A DNA stretch of 64,000 bases from Neoroseomonas marina (GCF_012927745.1 NZ_JABBKX010000005.1:277499-341498); one strand, 5' to 3'. Positions 1 to 9,115 are shown, counted from the stretch's first letter. Program-made: numbers and translations. Notes: a model not told the origin generated them from the sequence alone.

Positions 1-1
1 T

Positions 2-319
2 GCGCTCAGCGAGACGCGTCCGCTCGCCTTCTTCGCTGGCGTGTGGGTTCCGCAGTGGACGAGCGTGCGGAAAATGAAGACCGGCGAGGAGACGATCGAC
101 CTCTTTGGCTTCCTCACATGCGAGCCCAACGCCGAGGTGCAGGCCATCCATCCAAAGGCGATGCCGGTTATCCTGACGAAGCCAGATGAGATCGAGGCTT
201 GGATGACGGCGCCGTGGAGCGAGGCGAAGGATCTGCAGCGTCCGTTGCCTGATGGATCGTTGGCCATCGTGGCGCGCGGCGAGAAACACGATCCCGCGGC
301 CGCGAAGAGGCTGATCTAG
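2..319 (+). CDS. SOS response-associated peptidase (SRAP/YedK/HMCES family), 3' part only
   Basis: The reading frame is open from base 2 and the start lies outside the window, so only about 105 C-terminal residues are visible. They show the family pattern: a PLAFFAG(V)W stretch, then FLTCEPN and a His-Pro-Lys-Ala-Met-Pro-Val-Ile motif holding the conserved active-site histidine. SRAP proteins crosslink to abasic sites in single-stranded DNA through an N-terminal cysteine, which is outside this window, and so protect the DNA. The position next to an SOS box and dnaE2 is usual for the family. The stop codon shares a CTAG with the stop of the convergent gene on the other strand. Confidence 0.85.
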   Translation, partial: ALSETRPLAFFAGVWVPQWTSVRKMKTGEETIDLFGFLTCEPNAEVQAIHPKAMPVILTKPDEIEAWMTAPWSEAKDLQRPLPDGSLAIVARGEKHDPAAAKRLI

Positions 320-816
320 AACGGCAGCGGCGGTAGGTTATCCGGATCGATTCCCTGCTCGCGTAACGCCGCGCAGATTGCCGCATCCTCTTCTTCGCGC
401 GCTCGAGCCCGCTCGGGGAAGGCGATGTCCTTCAGAACCTCATACTCCTCCTGCGGAAAGTAGACCGCGATGTCGATCCGCTCGTCGGGCCACCTGAGCG
501 TCACGTCGGGACCATAGACGGCGTGAGCGGCGGCGATGATCGCGGCATCCCAGGCCCCGCCGCCTTGGATCTCGCGCTCAGTCGGCTTGTGCTCGTCGAG
601 GAACCCGAAGTCCTCCCACAACTCGCACGCGCTGCTGCCTTCAAATGCCTCAAGCGCCGTCACACCCCGTGCAGCGAACTCGGCACGGATAGCATCCGTC
701 GCTGCTTCCACTTGATCGGGTGTCGCGCCTGGCGCGCGGGCGTGCGCGAAGGATTCACGGCTGATACGCGCCATCTCCGCCAAGGCGGAGGCGCGATCCA
801 TCTCGGCGTCGGGCAT
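316..816 (-). CDS. Hypothetical protein, 166 aa
   Basis: I do not recognise this family. The ATG at 816 is chosen over more upstream starts because it follows a strong ribosome site (GGAGGAGGC); upstream codons would also run across the SOS box. The protein begins with an Ala/Glu-rich helical segment (about residues 1-50), followed by a more mixed region with WPDERIDIAVYFPQEE and an Arg/Glu-rich tail ending in DNLPPLPF. No signal peptide or membrane segment is evident. It is convergent with the SRAP gene and divergent from the dnaE2 operon, so the LexA box at 876-890 could also affect it. Confidence 0.6.
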   Translation of the reverse strand: MPDAEMDRASALAEMARISRESFAHARAPGATPDQVEAATDAIRAEFAARGVTALEAFEGSSACELWEDFGFLDEHKPTEREIQGGGAWDAAIIAAAHAVYGPDVTLRWPDERIDIAVYFPQEEYEVLKDIAFPERARAREEEDAAICAALREQGIDPDNLPPLPF

Positions 817-875
817 GAATGCCTCCTCCGATCTGCTGACCAGCGCGATTTCGGCTGGCGAGGCATCCTTACAGT

Positions 876-890
876 GTTCTTGATTCGTTC
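876..890 (+). promoter_or_regulatory. LexA (SOS) box, GTTC-N7-GTTC
   Basis: The sequence GTTC TTGATTC GTTC matches the direct-repeat LexA operator known from Alphaproteobacteria. It lies 25 bp upstream of the ATG at 915 and within the gap between divergent genes, so it would place the small gene and dnaE2 under SOS control. Confidence 0.75.
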
Positions 891-914
891 TCAAGCGTGC
901 GCCATCGTCCCGCC

Positions 915-1157
915 ATGTCCGACCCTCTCGCCATCCCTCCTGTCCCCGCTGCCAGCGCGGGCCTGATGCCGGCAAGCCCGGCCGAAGTGGCGCAGTCCCT
1001 GGCCTACGCCCTGCGGTACGACGAGCGTGGCAAGGCCCGGGCGGCCGGGTTGGAACTCATCGCGGCAATCGCCGCGGAACGCCTGGTCGAACACCTGCAG
1101 CGCAGCGGCTTCGTGGTGCTCAAGGCGAGGACTGCACCGGCGCACTCCGCGGGATGA
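915..1157 (+). CDS. Small helical protein preceding dnaE2, 80 aa
   Basis: This small protein has a proline/alanine-rich N-terminus and a helical core (residues about 28-72) with several Arg/Glu pairs. The ATG at 915 is preferred over the in-frame GTG at 897, which sits too close to the LexA box; no clear ribosome site is visible. It ends 3 bp before dnaE2 and must be co-transcribed with it. Small proteins of this type often sit beside dnaE2 in Alphaproteobacteria, but I know of no assigned function. It is not ImuA or ImuB, which are much longer. Confidence 0.65.
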   Translation: MSDPLAIPPVPAASAGLMPASPAEVAQSLAYALRYDERGKARAAGLELIAAIAAERLVEHLQRSGFVVLKARTAPAHSAG

Positions 1158-1160
1158 CAC

Positions 1161-4100
1161 ATGACCGCCCCGGCTTTCGCCGAGCTGTGCGCCAGGAGCA
1201 ATTTCAGCCTCCTCGACGGTGCATCACATCCCGCCGAGCTTGTGTCGAAGGGTGCTGATCTCGACCTCGCCGGGATCGGCATCTGCGACACCAACACCCT
1301 CGCCGGCGTGGTGCAGGCGCATGTTGCCGCCAAGGAACTCGGCCTGCCCTTCGCGGTCGGTGCGCGGGTCCTGGTGGACGACGGCGCCGAGTATCTGGTC
1401 TGGCCGACGGACCGCGCGGCCTATGGCCGGCTGACCGCCCTCCTGTCCCGTGGCCGGATGCTGGCCCCGAAGGGCGAATGCCGGATCGGCCGCGCCGATC
1501 TGATCGGCGCCGTGCAGGGCTCGGCGGTGGCTCTGATGGCGCCCGACCTTCCCTCCGCCGAGTTCGGCGCCCGCCTGTCGGCCGATGCTGAAGCCCTGAG
1601 GGACCGTCTGCCGCTTCTACTGCACTGCGCCGTGCCGTGCGTCATGGACGGCGCCCTCGACCGGCGGCTCGACTGCGCCGCCGCTGCCGGCGTGCCGCTG
1701 CTCGCCACCACGGCGCCGCGCTACCACGAGGCTTCCCGGCGGCGCCTGGCCGATTTGCTGACGGCCATCCGATTGCGGACCACGGTCGACCGGATCGGTC
1801 GGGCCGCGGAGATCAATGCGGAACGCCGCCTGAAGTCCCCGGAGGAGATCGCAAAACTATTTTACCGTCATCCGGAGGCGCTGACGGCCTCGCTTCGCAT
1901 CCTCGAGGCCACGCGCGGCTTCAGCCTCGACCAGCTCCGCTACGAATATCCCGAGGAGGTGTTGGAACCCGGTAGGACGGCGCAGGAGACGCTTGTCGCG
2001 CGCGTCGCCGAGGCGGTCGCGGAGCGCTGGCAGCATGGCGTGTCAGACGATATCACGAGGCGGCTGGATCACGAGCTGCAACTGATCGAGCAACTCGGCT
2101 ACGCGCCCTATTTCCTGACGGTCCACGAGATCGTCCGCTTTGCCCGGTCCAAGGGCATCCTCTGCCAAGGGCGCGGCAGCGCCGCCAACTCGGCGGTCTG
2201 CTACGTCCTCGGCATCACCGCCGTCGATCCGGCCAAGCATGACCTCCTCTTCGAGCGCTTCGTCTCGGCGAGCCGCGGCGAACCGCCTGACATCGACGTC
2301 GACTTCGAGCATGAGCGCCGCGAGGAGGTGATCCAGCACATCTACGACCGCTATGGCCGCGACCGTGCGGCCATCGTGGCCACGGTCATCCGATACAGGA
2401 CGCGCAGCGCCATCCGCGAAGTCGGGAAGGCGATGGGCCTTTCCGAGGACGTGACAGGCAAGCTCGCGAAGTCGGCTTGGGGTCCCGGATCTGACGAGCC
2501 GCTCGAGGACATCGCAGCGTCGGCGGGACTGGACACCAGCGACCCGCGCCTTGGCATGGCGCTGGAACTCGCCGGGGAGATCCAGGACTTCCCGCGCCAT
2601 CTCGCGACGCATGTCGGCGGCTTCGTCATCACGCGGGGGCCGCTCGTCGAGCTGGCGGTGGTGTCGAATGCGGCCATGGAAGGCCGAACCGTGCTCGAAT
2701 GGGACAAGGACGACGTCGAGGCGCTCGGCATCCTCAAGGTGGATGTGCTCGGTCTCGGCATGCTGTCCTGCCTGCGCCGGGGCTTCGACCTTCTCCGCAA
2801 CCACCGGCACGTTGCGCTCGACCTGGCCAGCGTGCCGAAGGACGACCCGGCGACCTATGCCATGTTACGCCGTGCTGACAGCCTCGGCGTGTTCCAGGTC
2901 GAGAGTCGGGCGCAGATGGCGATGCTGCCGCGCCTGCGTCCGAGGGAGTTCTATGACCTGGTCGTGCAGGTCGCCATCGTGCGGCCGGGACCGATCCAAG
3001 GTGACATGGTCCACCCCTACATCCGCCGGCGCTGGGGCCTTGAGGAGCCCGAGTATCCGGGTCCCTCGCCGGAGCATGGGCCGGCCGATGAACTGAAACA
3101 GGTTCTCGGCCGCACCCTCGGCGTGCCGCTGTTCCAGGAGCAGGCCATGCGCCTCGCGATCGTCGCAGCACAGTTCTCGCCCGAGGAGGCAGACGCGCTG
3201 CGGCGGGCCATGGCAACGTTCAAATACACCCAGGGCGTCGGCGCCTACCGGGACCGCCTGGTGAGCGGCATGGTGCGCCGCGGCTATTCGGAGGAGATGG
3301 CCGAGCGGGTCTTCAAGCAGATCGAGGGGTTCGGGAGCTACGGCTTCCCCGAAAGCCACGCCGCCAGCTTCGCCCACCTCGTCTATGCGTCGAGTTGGCT
3401 GAAGTGCCACCACCCGGCGGTGTTCGCCTGCGCCCTGCTCAACAGCCAGCCCATGGGCTTCTACGCGCCGGCGCAGATTGTCCGCGACGCGCGAGAGCAT
3501 GACGTTGTCGTGCGCCCGGTCAGCGTCGACGCCAGCGCGTGGGACTGCTCCCTCGAGCCCGACCCGGCGAGCGCCGATCAGCATGCACTGCGGCTTGGCC
3601 TGCGGATGGTGGCAGGTCTTCCGGAGGAGGAAGGCCGGGCGCTGGTGAAGGCGCGGGTCGCGAACAACGGCGCTCCGTTCGCCTCCGTCGAGGAAGTGGC
3701 GCGGCGGGCTGGCCTGAGCCGTCGTGCCATCGAAGCCCTTGCGGACGCGGATGCCTTCGCCGCCCTCGGGTCAGGGCGCCGGGAGGCGGCCTGGGATGCC
3801 GCGGCCATCGACCGTGGACTGACGACCGACCTGCCGCTCTTTGCGGCGGTGGCGGCCGCCGACCATCCCGACGTGCGGTCCCTGATCCCGGAGGCCGGTC
3901 CGACGCTGCCGGCCATGCCCGAGGGCGAGGCCATCGGGCGGGACTACAGCGCAACCGGCCTGACCTTGCGTCGGCATCCCCTGGCGCTGCTGCGCCCGAT
4001 CCTGGCCCGCCTACGCTGCGACGACACGCGGACCCTGGCTCGGACGCCCGCGGGGCGGCGCGTCCGAATTCCCGGCCTGGTGCTGATGCGGCAGCAGCCG

Positions 4101-4448
4101 ATGACCGCGAAGGGCGTGATCTTCATGACGATCGAAGACGAGCACGGCCAAGGCAACATCGTCGTCTACACGCACATCGCCGAGCGCGACCGCATTCCGC
4201 TGCTGACGTCGACACTGATCGTCGTTGAGGGGCGCTTGGAGCGGGAGGACGAGCACGCGGAGGTGCCGATCGTCCATCTCATCGCGTCGCGGCTCATCGA
4301 CCGGTCGGACCTGCTTGGGCAGTTGGCAGCGATGGGCGAGGACCGTGGCGCGTCGGCGGAGCGGATGCTTGGCCGGGCAGACGAGGTGAAGCGACCGGAG
4401 CCCGGGTCGCAGCGTGTGAAGCTGCCTGCGACGCGGGATTTCCAATAG
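1161..4448 (+). CDS. dnaE2: Error-prone DNA polymerase DnaE2 (ImuC)
   Basis: This is a C-family polymerase of 1,095 aa, a normal DnaE2 length. It performs mutagenic translesion synthesis in the SOS response, normally with ImuA and ImuB. The N-terminus is a PHP domain (FAELCARSNFSLLDGASHP). The polymerase active site is visible as PDIDVDFE at residues 376-383 (Asp379 and Asp381) with the third carboxylate in KVDVLGLG (Asp528). A C-terminal OB-fold region includes GVIFMTIEDEHG. The CQGRGSAANS motif of the palm/PHP junction is present. It starts 3 bp after the small gene and lies downstream of a LexA box. imuA and imuB are not in the window and may lie to the left. Confidence 0.95.
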   Translation: MTAPAFAELCARSNFSLLDGASHPAELVSKGADLDLAGIGICDTNTLAGVVQAHVAAKELGLPFAVGARVLVDDGAEYLVWPTDRAAYGRLTALLSRGRMLAPKGECRIGRADLIGAVQGSAVALMAPDLPSAEFGARLSADAEALRDRLPLLLHCAVPCVMDGALDRRLDCAAAAGVPLLATTAPRYHEASRRRLADLLTAIRLRTTVDRIGRAAEINAERRLKSPEEIAKLFYRHPEALTASLRILEATRGFSLDQLRYEYPEEVLEPGRTAQETLVARVAEAVAERWQHGVSDDITRRLDHELQLIEQLGYAPYFLTVHEIVRFARSKGILCQGRGSAANSAVCYVLGITAVDPAKHDLLFERFVSASRGEPPDIDVDFEHERREEVIQHIYDRYGRDRAAIVATVIRYRTRSAIREVGKAMGLSEDVTGKLAKSAWGPGSDEPLEDIAASAGLDTSDPRLGMALELAGEIQDFPRHLATHVGGFVITRGPLVELAVVSNAAMEGRTVLEWDKDDVEALGILKVDVLGLGMLSCLRRGFDLLRNHRHVALDLASVPKDDPATYAMLRRADSLGVFQVESRAQMAMLPRLRPREFYDLVVQVAIVRPGPIQGDMVHPYIRRRWGLEEPEYPGPSPEHGPADELKQVLGRTLGVPLFQEQAMRLAIVAAQFSPEEADALRRAMATFKYTQGVGAYRDRLVSGMVRRGYSEEMAERVFKQIEGFGSYGFPESHAASFAHLVYASSWLKCHHPAVFACALLNSQPMGFYAPAQIVRDAREHDVVVRPVSVDASAWDCSLEPDPASADQHALRLGLRMVAGLPEEEGRALVKARVANNGAPFASVEEVARRAGLSRRAIEALADADAFAALGSGRREAAWDAAAIDRGLTTDLPLFAAVAAADHPDVRSLIPEAGPTLPAMPEGEAIGRDYSATGLTLRRHPLALLRPILARLRCDDTRTLARTPAGRRVRIPGLVLMRQQPMTAKGVIFMTIEDEHGQGNIVVYTHIAERDRIPLLTSTLIVVEGRLEREDEHAEVPIVHLIASRLIDRSDLLGQLAAMGEDRGASAERMLGRADEVKRPEPGSQRVKLPATRDFQ

Positions 4449-4536
4449 TCAACCGTCAGCGCTGTTCACAAAAGGCACCATGGACGCACTCGAACGGTGT
4501 GCGGTGCGGCAATCATTGACGGCACGCCAAGCCAAT

Positions 4537-5931
4537 CTACGATCCGAAGTCCTTCCCGCCGTCGGGCAGAATCGCATAGCGGATCGTTAGCGCGTCGCTT
4601 GCTGATCCGCGGGAGCTGTCCTCGACGCCCAAGACTTTGATGGCGGCGAAAAAGCCATGCACATTCCTCAATACCGCAATCTGGCCAGTCTGAATCGCCC
4701 GGACGCGGGACGTGAAGTCGTATTCGGACGCGTCCTTAATCTGCTCCAGTTCGGTCGCTCCACGCGCGATAGCAATTCCATGGATCGAGGGTGGATCGTT
4801 CATCAGGTAAATGCTGGTATCGCTTGCCTTTGACCAGCAGGTCTCAAACGCCGTCGCTCCGCGCCCGATAATGTATCGTCCATTGTGTGAGCCATAGTCG
4901 AACGTCACCTCTCCAGACATGGCCCCGGATGTTGGTGCAGGGACGTCAGAGGCCTTTCCTGACGTCGGGGAGATGCCGACCTTCTTCGCAATCTCGACTG
5001 CAAGTTCCGCTGGAGAGTAGCGGTTCGCGTCGAGGTACTGGAGTGTGGCCGGCAGGCCCGGGACCGGCGTCTCGTCGAACCGTACCGGGAGGATAAACTC
5101 CTCGTCGCTCTCCATTTGGCGGCTGATGGCGGCTCGCCGTTCATGGCGCGTCCAGCTCTTGCTGACGTACTCCGTAGAGATGAACATCACGACGAACTGG
5201 CTGTCGTGCGCAAAAATCTGATGGAAGTACTCAGCGCCGTCTTTGCCCCATAAGGCGTTAGCCTCGAAGCGGTCGTAGAAAACTGCGATATGCTTCGCGG
5301 CAAGTGCGTCCGCCACGCGGCTCACGTAGTCGCGCTGCTCACCGGCAAAGGAGAGAGCAACCTGGTACGGGCGCGAAGCTCGTTCGACGTTTCGCGAGGA
5401 ACCCATCAAAGGCGAAGCCTGGTTGGTGGCATCTTGGCCTCCCGATGCTGGCGGCGTGGGATTTGCCACCAAACGCGCCCCCGGGGCTACCAGGTCAAGG
5501 CCAACGTCGAACTGCCGGATCTGATAACGAACGTAGTCGCGGAGCTTGTTCATCCGCCCCTGAATCGCGTTGGTGGCTGCTGTGCCACCAAATTCCGCGC
5601 ACCACGACGCTAAGTTGGAATTTTGCTCAAGGATCCCAACCATGTCGTGAGCCCGCGCGATGGTTTGGTCTCGACACGCCGGAAAATCGACTCCCGGGAT
5701 CGACTTCATGTGGCGCAGCACATCGACCATCTCAGACAACGCGGTGTGGAACTCTCCCTCAACCAGACCTGCCACAGCCCTGAGCGTGGCGCCTGATCGG
5801 AATAGACCTCTCGCGGCATTGCCAGCCGCAATGGCCCTCGCTCCCTCCCTTGCTCGGCCTGCTGCGGCATTCTGGATGGTGTACAGGCGATCAAGGAAAT
5901 CGTTCACGGTTGGGAGGGTGTCGTTCGGCAT
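4537..5931 (-). CDS. TIR-domain protein with unknown N-terminal and beta-rich C-terminal domains, 464 aa
   Basis: Three regions can be seen. Residues 1-150 are helical (Ala/Arg-rich, MNKLRDYVRYQI). Residues about 187-318 are a bacterial TIR domain: YQVALSFAGEQRDYV, VFYDRFEANALWGKDGAEYF and MFISTEYVSKSWTRHERRAA. Residues about 341-464 form a beta-rich domain (TFDYGSHNGRYIIG, CWSKASDTSIYLMNDPPSI). Bacterial TIR domains of this group usually hydrolyse NAD+ or make signalling nucleotides from it in anti-phage defence; Glu234 or Glu223 is a candidate catalytic residue, which I cannot decide. The C-terminal domain recurs in other TIR proteins and may be a sensor. No Shine-Dalgarno is apparent. It lies at the end of a minus-strand defence block. 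Confidence 0.8.
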   Translation of the reverse strand: MPNDTLPTVNDFLDRLYTIQNAAAGRAREGARAIAAGNAARGLFRSGATLRAVAGLVEGEFHTALSEMVDVLRHMKSIPGVDFPACRDQTIARAHDMVGILEQNSNLASWCAEFGGTAATNAIQGRMNKLRDYVRYQIRQFDVGLDLVAPGARLVANPTPPASGGQDATNQASPLMGSSRNVERASRPYQVALSFAGEQRDYVSRVADALAAKHIAVFYDRFEANALWGKDGAEYFHQIFAHDSQFVVMFISTEYVSKSWTRHERRAAISRQMESDEEFILPVRFDETPVPGLPATLQYLDANRYSPAELAVEIAKKVGISPTSGKASDVPAPTSGAMSGEVTFDYGSHNGRYIIGRGATAFETCWSKASDTSIYLMNDPPSIHGIAIARGATELEQIKDASEYDFTSRVRAIQTGQIAVLRNVHGFFAAIKVLGVEDSSRGSASDALTIRYAILPDGGKDFGS

Positions 5932-5970
5932 GCAGGAAGTATAGGCAGCTGGATTACCGACCAGCGAGGT

Positions 5971-6192
5971 CTACGGGGCGGTGGAGCGGCGGCTACCCGA
6001 CACTGTGGCCGTCGTTTTCGTCGTTCTGATCTCTACCATCAGCCGCAGCGCCACTCGCACCGGACCAGGGATCGCGCGCTCTCCTAGCGCCCATCGCCGC
6101 ACGGTGCGCGCATCCACCTCGAGCGCTGCGGCAGCTTCGACCTGCGTCATGCCGAGATCCGCGATCGCCTTGCGGAACTCATCCGCGGACAA
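5971..6192 (-). CDS. Small XRE-type helix-turn-helix protein, 73 aa
   Basis: Residues about 14-45 (MTQVEAAAALEVDARTVRRW) are a Cro/XRE helix-turn-helix with the usual GERAIPGPV continuation. The C-terminus is basic and Thr/Ser-rich. Its start overlaps the 3' end of the upstream small gene by 14 bp, showing translational coupling. It ends 39 bp before the TIR gene, so it may regulate the TIR gene or the small operon. Confidence 0.75.
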   Translation of the reverse strand: MSADEFRKAIADLGMTQVEAAAALEVDARTVRRWALGERAIPGPVRVALRLMVEIRTTKTTATVSGSRRSTAP

Positions 6193-6409
6193 CGATGCCG
6201 TCCTCGCGCAGCGTCATGCCGTGCTCGGCGAACACAGGGCGCAGCGTCTCGTAGGTGTCTTCGATGCCGAAGGTGTTCGAGATGGTGCCATCGGCCCGGA
6301 AAAGCGCCAGGCGCTCCGGCCGATCGACGCGCCGCGAGACGTAGCCCACGGCCTCCGCCGGGAGGGCGGGGTGGGTCATCGGAACCGGGTTGTAGGTGCG
6401 CTTGGCCAT
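6179..6409 (-). CDS. Hypothetical protein, 76 aa
   Basis: This is a small soluble protein without membrane segments, containing VSRRVDRPERLALFRADGTI and FAEHGMTLREDGIVVRG. The start (MAKRTYNPVPM) follows a ribosome site (CTCCTCAT on the complementary strand). It overlaps the downstream XRE gene by 14 bp, so the two form one operon. I do not recognise the family. Confidence 0.6.
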   Translation of the reverse strand: MAKRTYNPVPMTHPALPAEAVGYVSRRVDRPERLALFRADGTISNTFGIEDTYETLRPVFAEHGMTLREDGIVVRG

Positions 6410-6492
6410 GAGGAGAGAAATAGGGCCATTGGCCCTAATTCATCAAGAGTCTTGTCCACGGGATTCCGTGCCGAACTCTCGCGTCTGACGCC

Positions 6493-7275
6493 TCAGTTTC
6501 GGTAGGTGGCTCGCTTTGGGTCAAACCCGGCGGGTTCCTCAACATCGGGCCATGCACGCACGATCGCCCGACATGCAGCTTCGACATTTCGCGCCATGCG
6601 CTTATGGCTCGCGGGCGCCGGGGTGGCTGTCTGCCGATGGCTATGGAATACGATGCAGTGATCCGCCGAGGCCCGAACGCCATCCTGCGTGATCGCGCGC
6701 TCGACAAGCCGATGGACCATGACAGCTGTTACCTGACTGGCGAGTAAGGCAGCGGCCTGCGCATCTGCAGATTTTAGCATCCCGCCCTTCGCGGGATCGA
6801 CAATCACTGCGCCAGCCAAATCAAGGCCACGATTCCGGTTGAAGCGCAGCCATATGGTCGGCTGCACGCTCACTGTTACTCCCTCAATCACCATCGGCCT
6901 TTGAATCGAAGCTCGCGTTACGATGCAGCCGGCCGTGTCGAGATGCGGAGATGCCTTTTGAAAGGCATCGAGGGCCGCGATCTCATGATCGAGGTTGCGC
7001 GACTGTTGCTGAGACGTAGCGGAGCGCCTTCGATTTAGGAGATCCGCTCTGCAAGCTTCGAGGATCGTCGGATCGCGGCTTTGACCAGCGAGATATCGAG
7101 CAATGGCCATCCGAACAGTTCTATAGAGCGTCGATCGCGCAATCCGCTCGAACTTCATGCCCCGCACGATGGTATCGCGGGGGTCGTCGTCGGCCGCGAT
7201 GTACTCCCCAAGCTCAAAGGCGGTAATCCGAGGGCGCCTGTTCACGCGCCAGACCTTGTCGTCGGAACCCAGCAT
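6493..7275 (-). CDS. Hypothetical defence-island protein, 260 aa
   Basis: I recognise no named domain with confidence. It starts at an ATG with a GGGGGA ribosome site 83 bp downstream of the 58-aa gene that follows avcD, on the same strand. The first half is helical and Arg-rich. Residues about 105-165 are beta-rich: GVTVSVQPTIWLRF, then GLDLAGAVIVDPAKGG. That segment loosely resembles the strand-turn-strand of PD-(D/E)XK nucleases, with a lysine closing it, but the acidic residues are not placed well enough to call it. The order deaminase, small protein, this gene suggests one functional unit. Confidence 0.55.
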   Translation of the reverse strand: MLGSDDKVWRVNRRPRITAFELGEYIAADDDPRDTIVRGMKFERIARSTLYRTVRMAIARYLAGQSRDPTILEACRADLLNRRRSATSQQQSRNLDHEIAALDAFQKASPHLDTAGCIVTRASIQRPMVIEGVTVSVQPTIWLRFNRNRGLDLAGAVIVDPAKGGMLKSADAQAAALLASQVTAVMVHRLVERAITQDGVRASADHCIVFHSHRQTATPAPASHKRMARNVEAACRAIVRAWPDVEEPAGFDPKRATYRN

Positions 7276-7358
7276 GATTCCCCCGAAGACATCAAGGGCA
7301 CCGCAGCGCTACGCCACCGAACCGACGGTGACGCGCCCCACTTCGCCGCGCTCTAGCG

Positions 7359-7535
7359 TCAAGCCCGCTTTCCTGGGTGAGCGACGAGCGCGTGATCCGA
7401 CTCGTCCTTCGGTGGCGGGTTTCTCACGGCCCTTGTCGCCTCACGCCGCATGGCGTCCTGCTTCCACTGCGGCCAGGACGCTACCTCGCGCTCTGCGCGC
7501 TGCATTTCGCGGTTAAGCATCTGCTTGTCATTCAT
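7359..7535 (-). CDS. Small charged protein coupled to avcD, 58 aa
   Basis: This 58-aa helical protein (MNDKQMLNREMQRAEREVASW) contains a WPQWKQDAMRREA core and a disordered, charged tail. The start at 7535 follows a GAGGAG ribosome site inside the end of avcD, and the gap to the avcD stop is only 2 bp, so it is translationally coupled to the deaminase. It may be a modulator of the deaminase. Its Trp-Pro-x-Trp-Lys motif looks like one shared by other small proteins in defence islands, but that is from memory. Confidence 0.65.
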   Translation of the reverse strand: MNDKQMLNREMQRAEREVASWPQWKQDAMRREATRAVRNPPPKDESDHALVAHPGKRA

Positions 7536-7537
7536 GA

Positions 7538-9115
7538 TCAGGGCTCCTCTTCGTTCTCCGGACTCGGCTCTTCGATACCCCAAGCGTGCTTGTTCATCGA
7601 GAGTTCCGCCTCGAACGCAGTTTCAGTGTCGCGAAAAGTGGCGCTCTGCATCACGCGGGGGTTCGCGCGATCCGGGTCCCACTTCACCGCTCTCCCGAGT
7701 GCGTCCTTTCGCCGCACCATATCAAAGAACTCCAGATAGCGACGCGGCGCCACGCCGACAAACGGGCGGAAATTCACAGTCTCGCTGCAGGGTGCTGCAC
7801 TGTGATCCACGTTGATCACCCCCTCGTACAATTCACCCGCCATGCTCTTCGGGTAAGGTTCGACGTAAACGACGGTACTCAAACCGGCCGCCACGATATG
7901 ACGTGCGCACATGTGGCAAGGGAACGTCGTGCAGTAGAGCGTCGCACCTCTTACTGAGACGCCAAGCCTGGCCGCCGATGTGATCGCCGACATCTCGGCG
8001 TGTACGATGCGGCCAAACTCAATGATGCTGGCGGCGCGTGTTCCCTTCAGAATCGCACCGTCTTTGTGGAAGAGCGCAGCGTCGAACATCTGCTCCACCG
8101 ACTGACCTTGAAGGCGTTCGCTTAGCCAGCCGGCATCCTTCAATCGGCCAAAAATTTCCTCGAGAATCTCTTTCTTCATCCTGGCGCTGGAATCAAAGCC
8201 AAGATGGAAATCGCGAATGTCGGATGGTGGACCCGCGTCGCTTCCTTCCCACACGGCGCCGCCGCCGAACTTCGGGACCTCGTTGCACCCCGCGACAAGG
8301 ATATCGCCATCAGTGTTGGCAATGACGGCCCCCACCTGACGCGATAGATCGGCAGACCGCAACGCTGCTGCACGAGCATGGAACAGGCCGTACTCTTCTT
8401 GCGTTGGCGTCCGGAAAGGGTGGCTGAAGAGAATATCGACGAAGCGCGCGATCTGCCTCGTCAGAGCGTCATCGTCCGATGCGTCGAGGAACACATCGCA
8501 TTCAGGGAAGGCGTCGCGAACGCTCTGACCAAACTCGTCGCCATCCTCCTTTTCATCGCGATCAATCAGCCTTCGGGCCTCTTCCTCATAACCCTCTGAT
8601 CGGAGGATGTCCCTTGTGTCGCGGATGCGCTTAGCCAGTCGCTTCACTCGAGCGCCCTTCGGCAAATAGACCGCGATGGCGAAGAACGCGGAGCCGTACA
8701 CGTCACGAAGAGTGCTAATTTCGTCTGGCGTCTTCAGCGAGTGGATAATGTGAGCATGCCGGGCCAGGGTCGGCACCTTATCCGAGCGATCGCCCGCTGC
8801 CCGCGCGATCTGCGTTCGCTTCAAGGCGATGTCTCGGATGCCAAGTAGCGCGACAGCGTCACCACGGTTCGCGGCCCGGCGAAGCGCGTCGCCTGCGTCC
8901 ATCAATTCAGTGAGCCGCTCGTCCTCGGGCCACGGGGGCGCACGTCTGAGAGCGGCGAAGCGGAAGCAACCAAGCAGGCTATCACTCAACCTGATGCGAG
9001 TTGCCGAATAAGACACACGGCGCAACTCGCGCTCAATCCGATCACCGATATCCCGCAGGTCTGTGCCGCAGGCACCTACCAAGCCGAAGACTAGCTCGGG
9101 ACCTTCTCCGGACAT
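7538..9115 (-). CDS. avcD: Anti-phage dCTP deaminase (AvcD/DCD type), 525 aa
   Basis: AvcD-type enzymes deplete dCTP/dCMP by deamination during phage infection. The N-terminal domain begins ELVFGLVGACGTDLRD, the P-loop-kinase-like start typical of the family. The C-terminal half is a zinc-dependent cytidine/deoxycytidylate deaminase: His372-Ala-Glu374, and Pro399-Cys400-x-x-Cys403, which supply the zinc ligands and the catalytic glutamate. The ATG at 9115 is preferred to the one at 9166 because the conserved start of the domain follows it directly. In Vibrio the enzyme is held inactive by the AvcI RNA encoded just upstream. Here the 530 bp upstream are non-coding and full of inverted repeats. 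A 58-aa gene follows directly. Confidence 0.88.
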   Translation of the reverse strand: MSGEGPELVFGLVGACGTDLRDIGDRIERELRRVSYSATRIRLSDSLLGCFRFAALRRAPPWPEDERLTELMDAGDALRRAANRGDAVALLGIRDIALKRTQIARAAGDRSDKVPTLARHAHIIHSLKTPDEISTLRDVYGSAFFAIAVYLPKGARVKRLAKRIRDTRDILRSEGYEEEARRLIDRDEKEDGDEFGQSVRDAFPECDVFLDASDDDALTRQIARFVDILFSHPFRTPTQEEYGLFHARAAALRSADLSRQVGAVIANTDGDILVAGCNEVPKFGGGAVWEGSDAGPPSDIRDFHLGFDSSARMKKEILEEIFGRLKDAGWLSERLQGQSVEQMFDAALFHKDGAILKGTRAASIIEFGRIVHAEMSAITSAARLGVSVRGATLYCTTFPCHMCARHIVAAGLSTVVYVEPYPKSMAGELYEGVINVDHSAAPCSETVNFRPFVGVAPRRYLEFFDMVRRKDALGRAVKWDPDRANPRVMQSATFRDTETAFEAELSMNKHAWGIEEPSPENEEEP

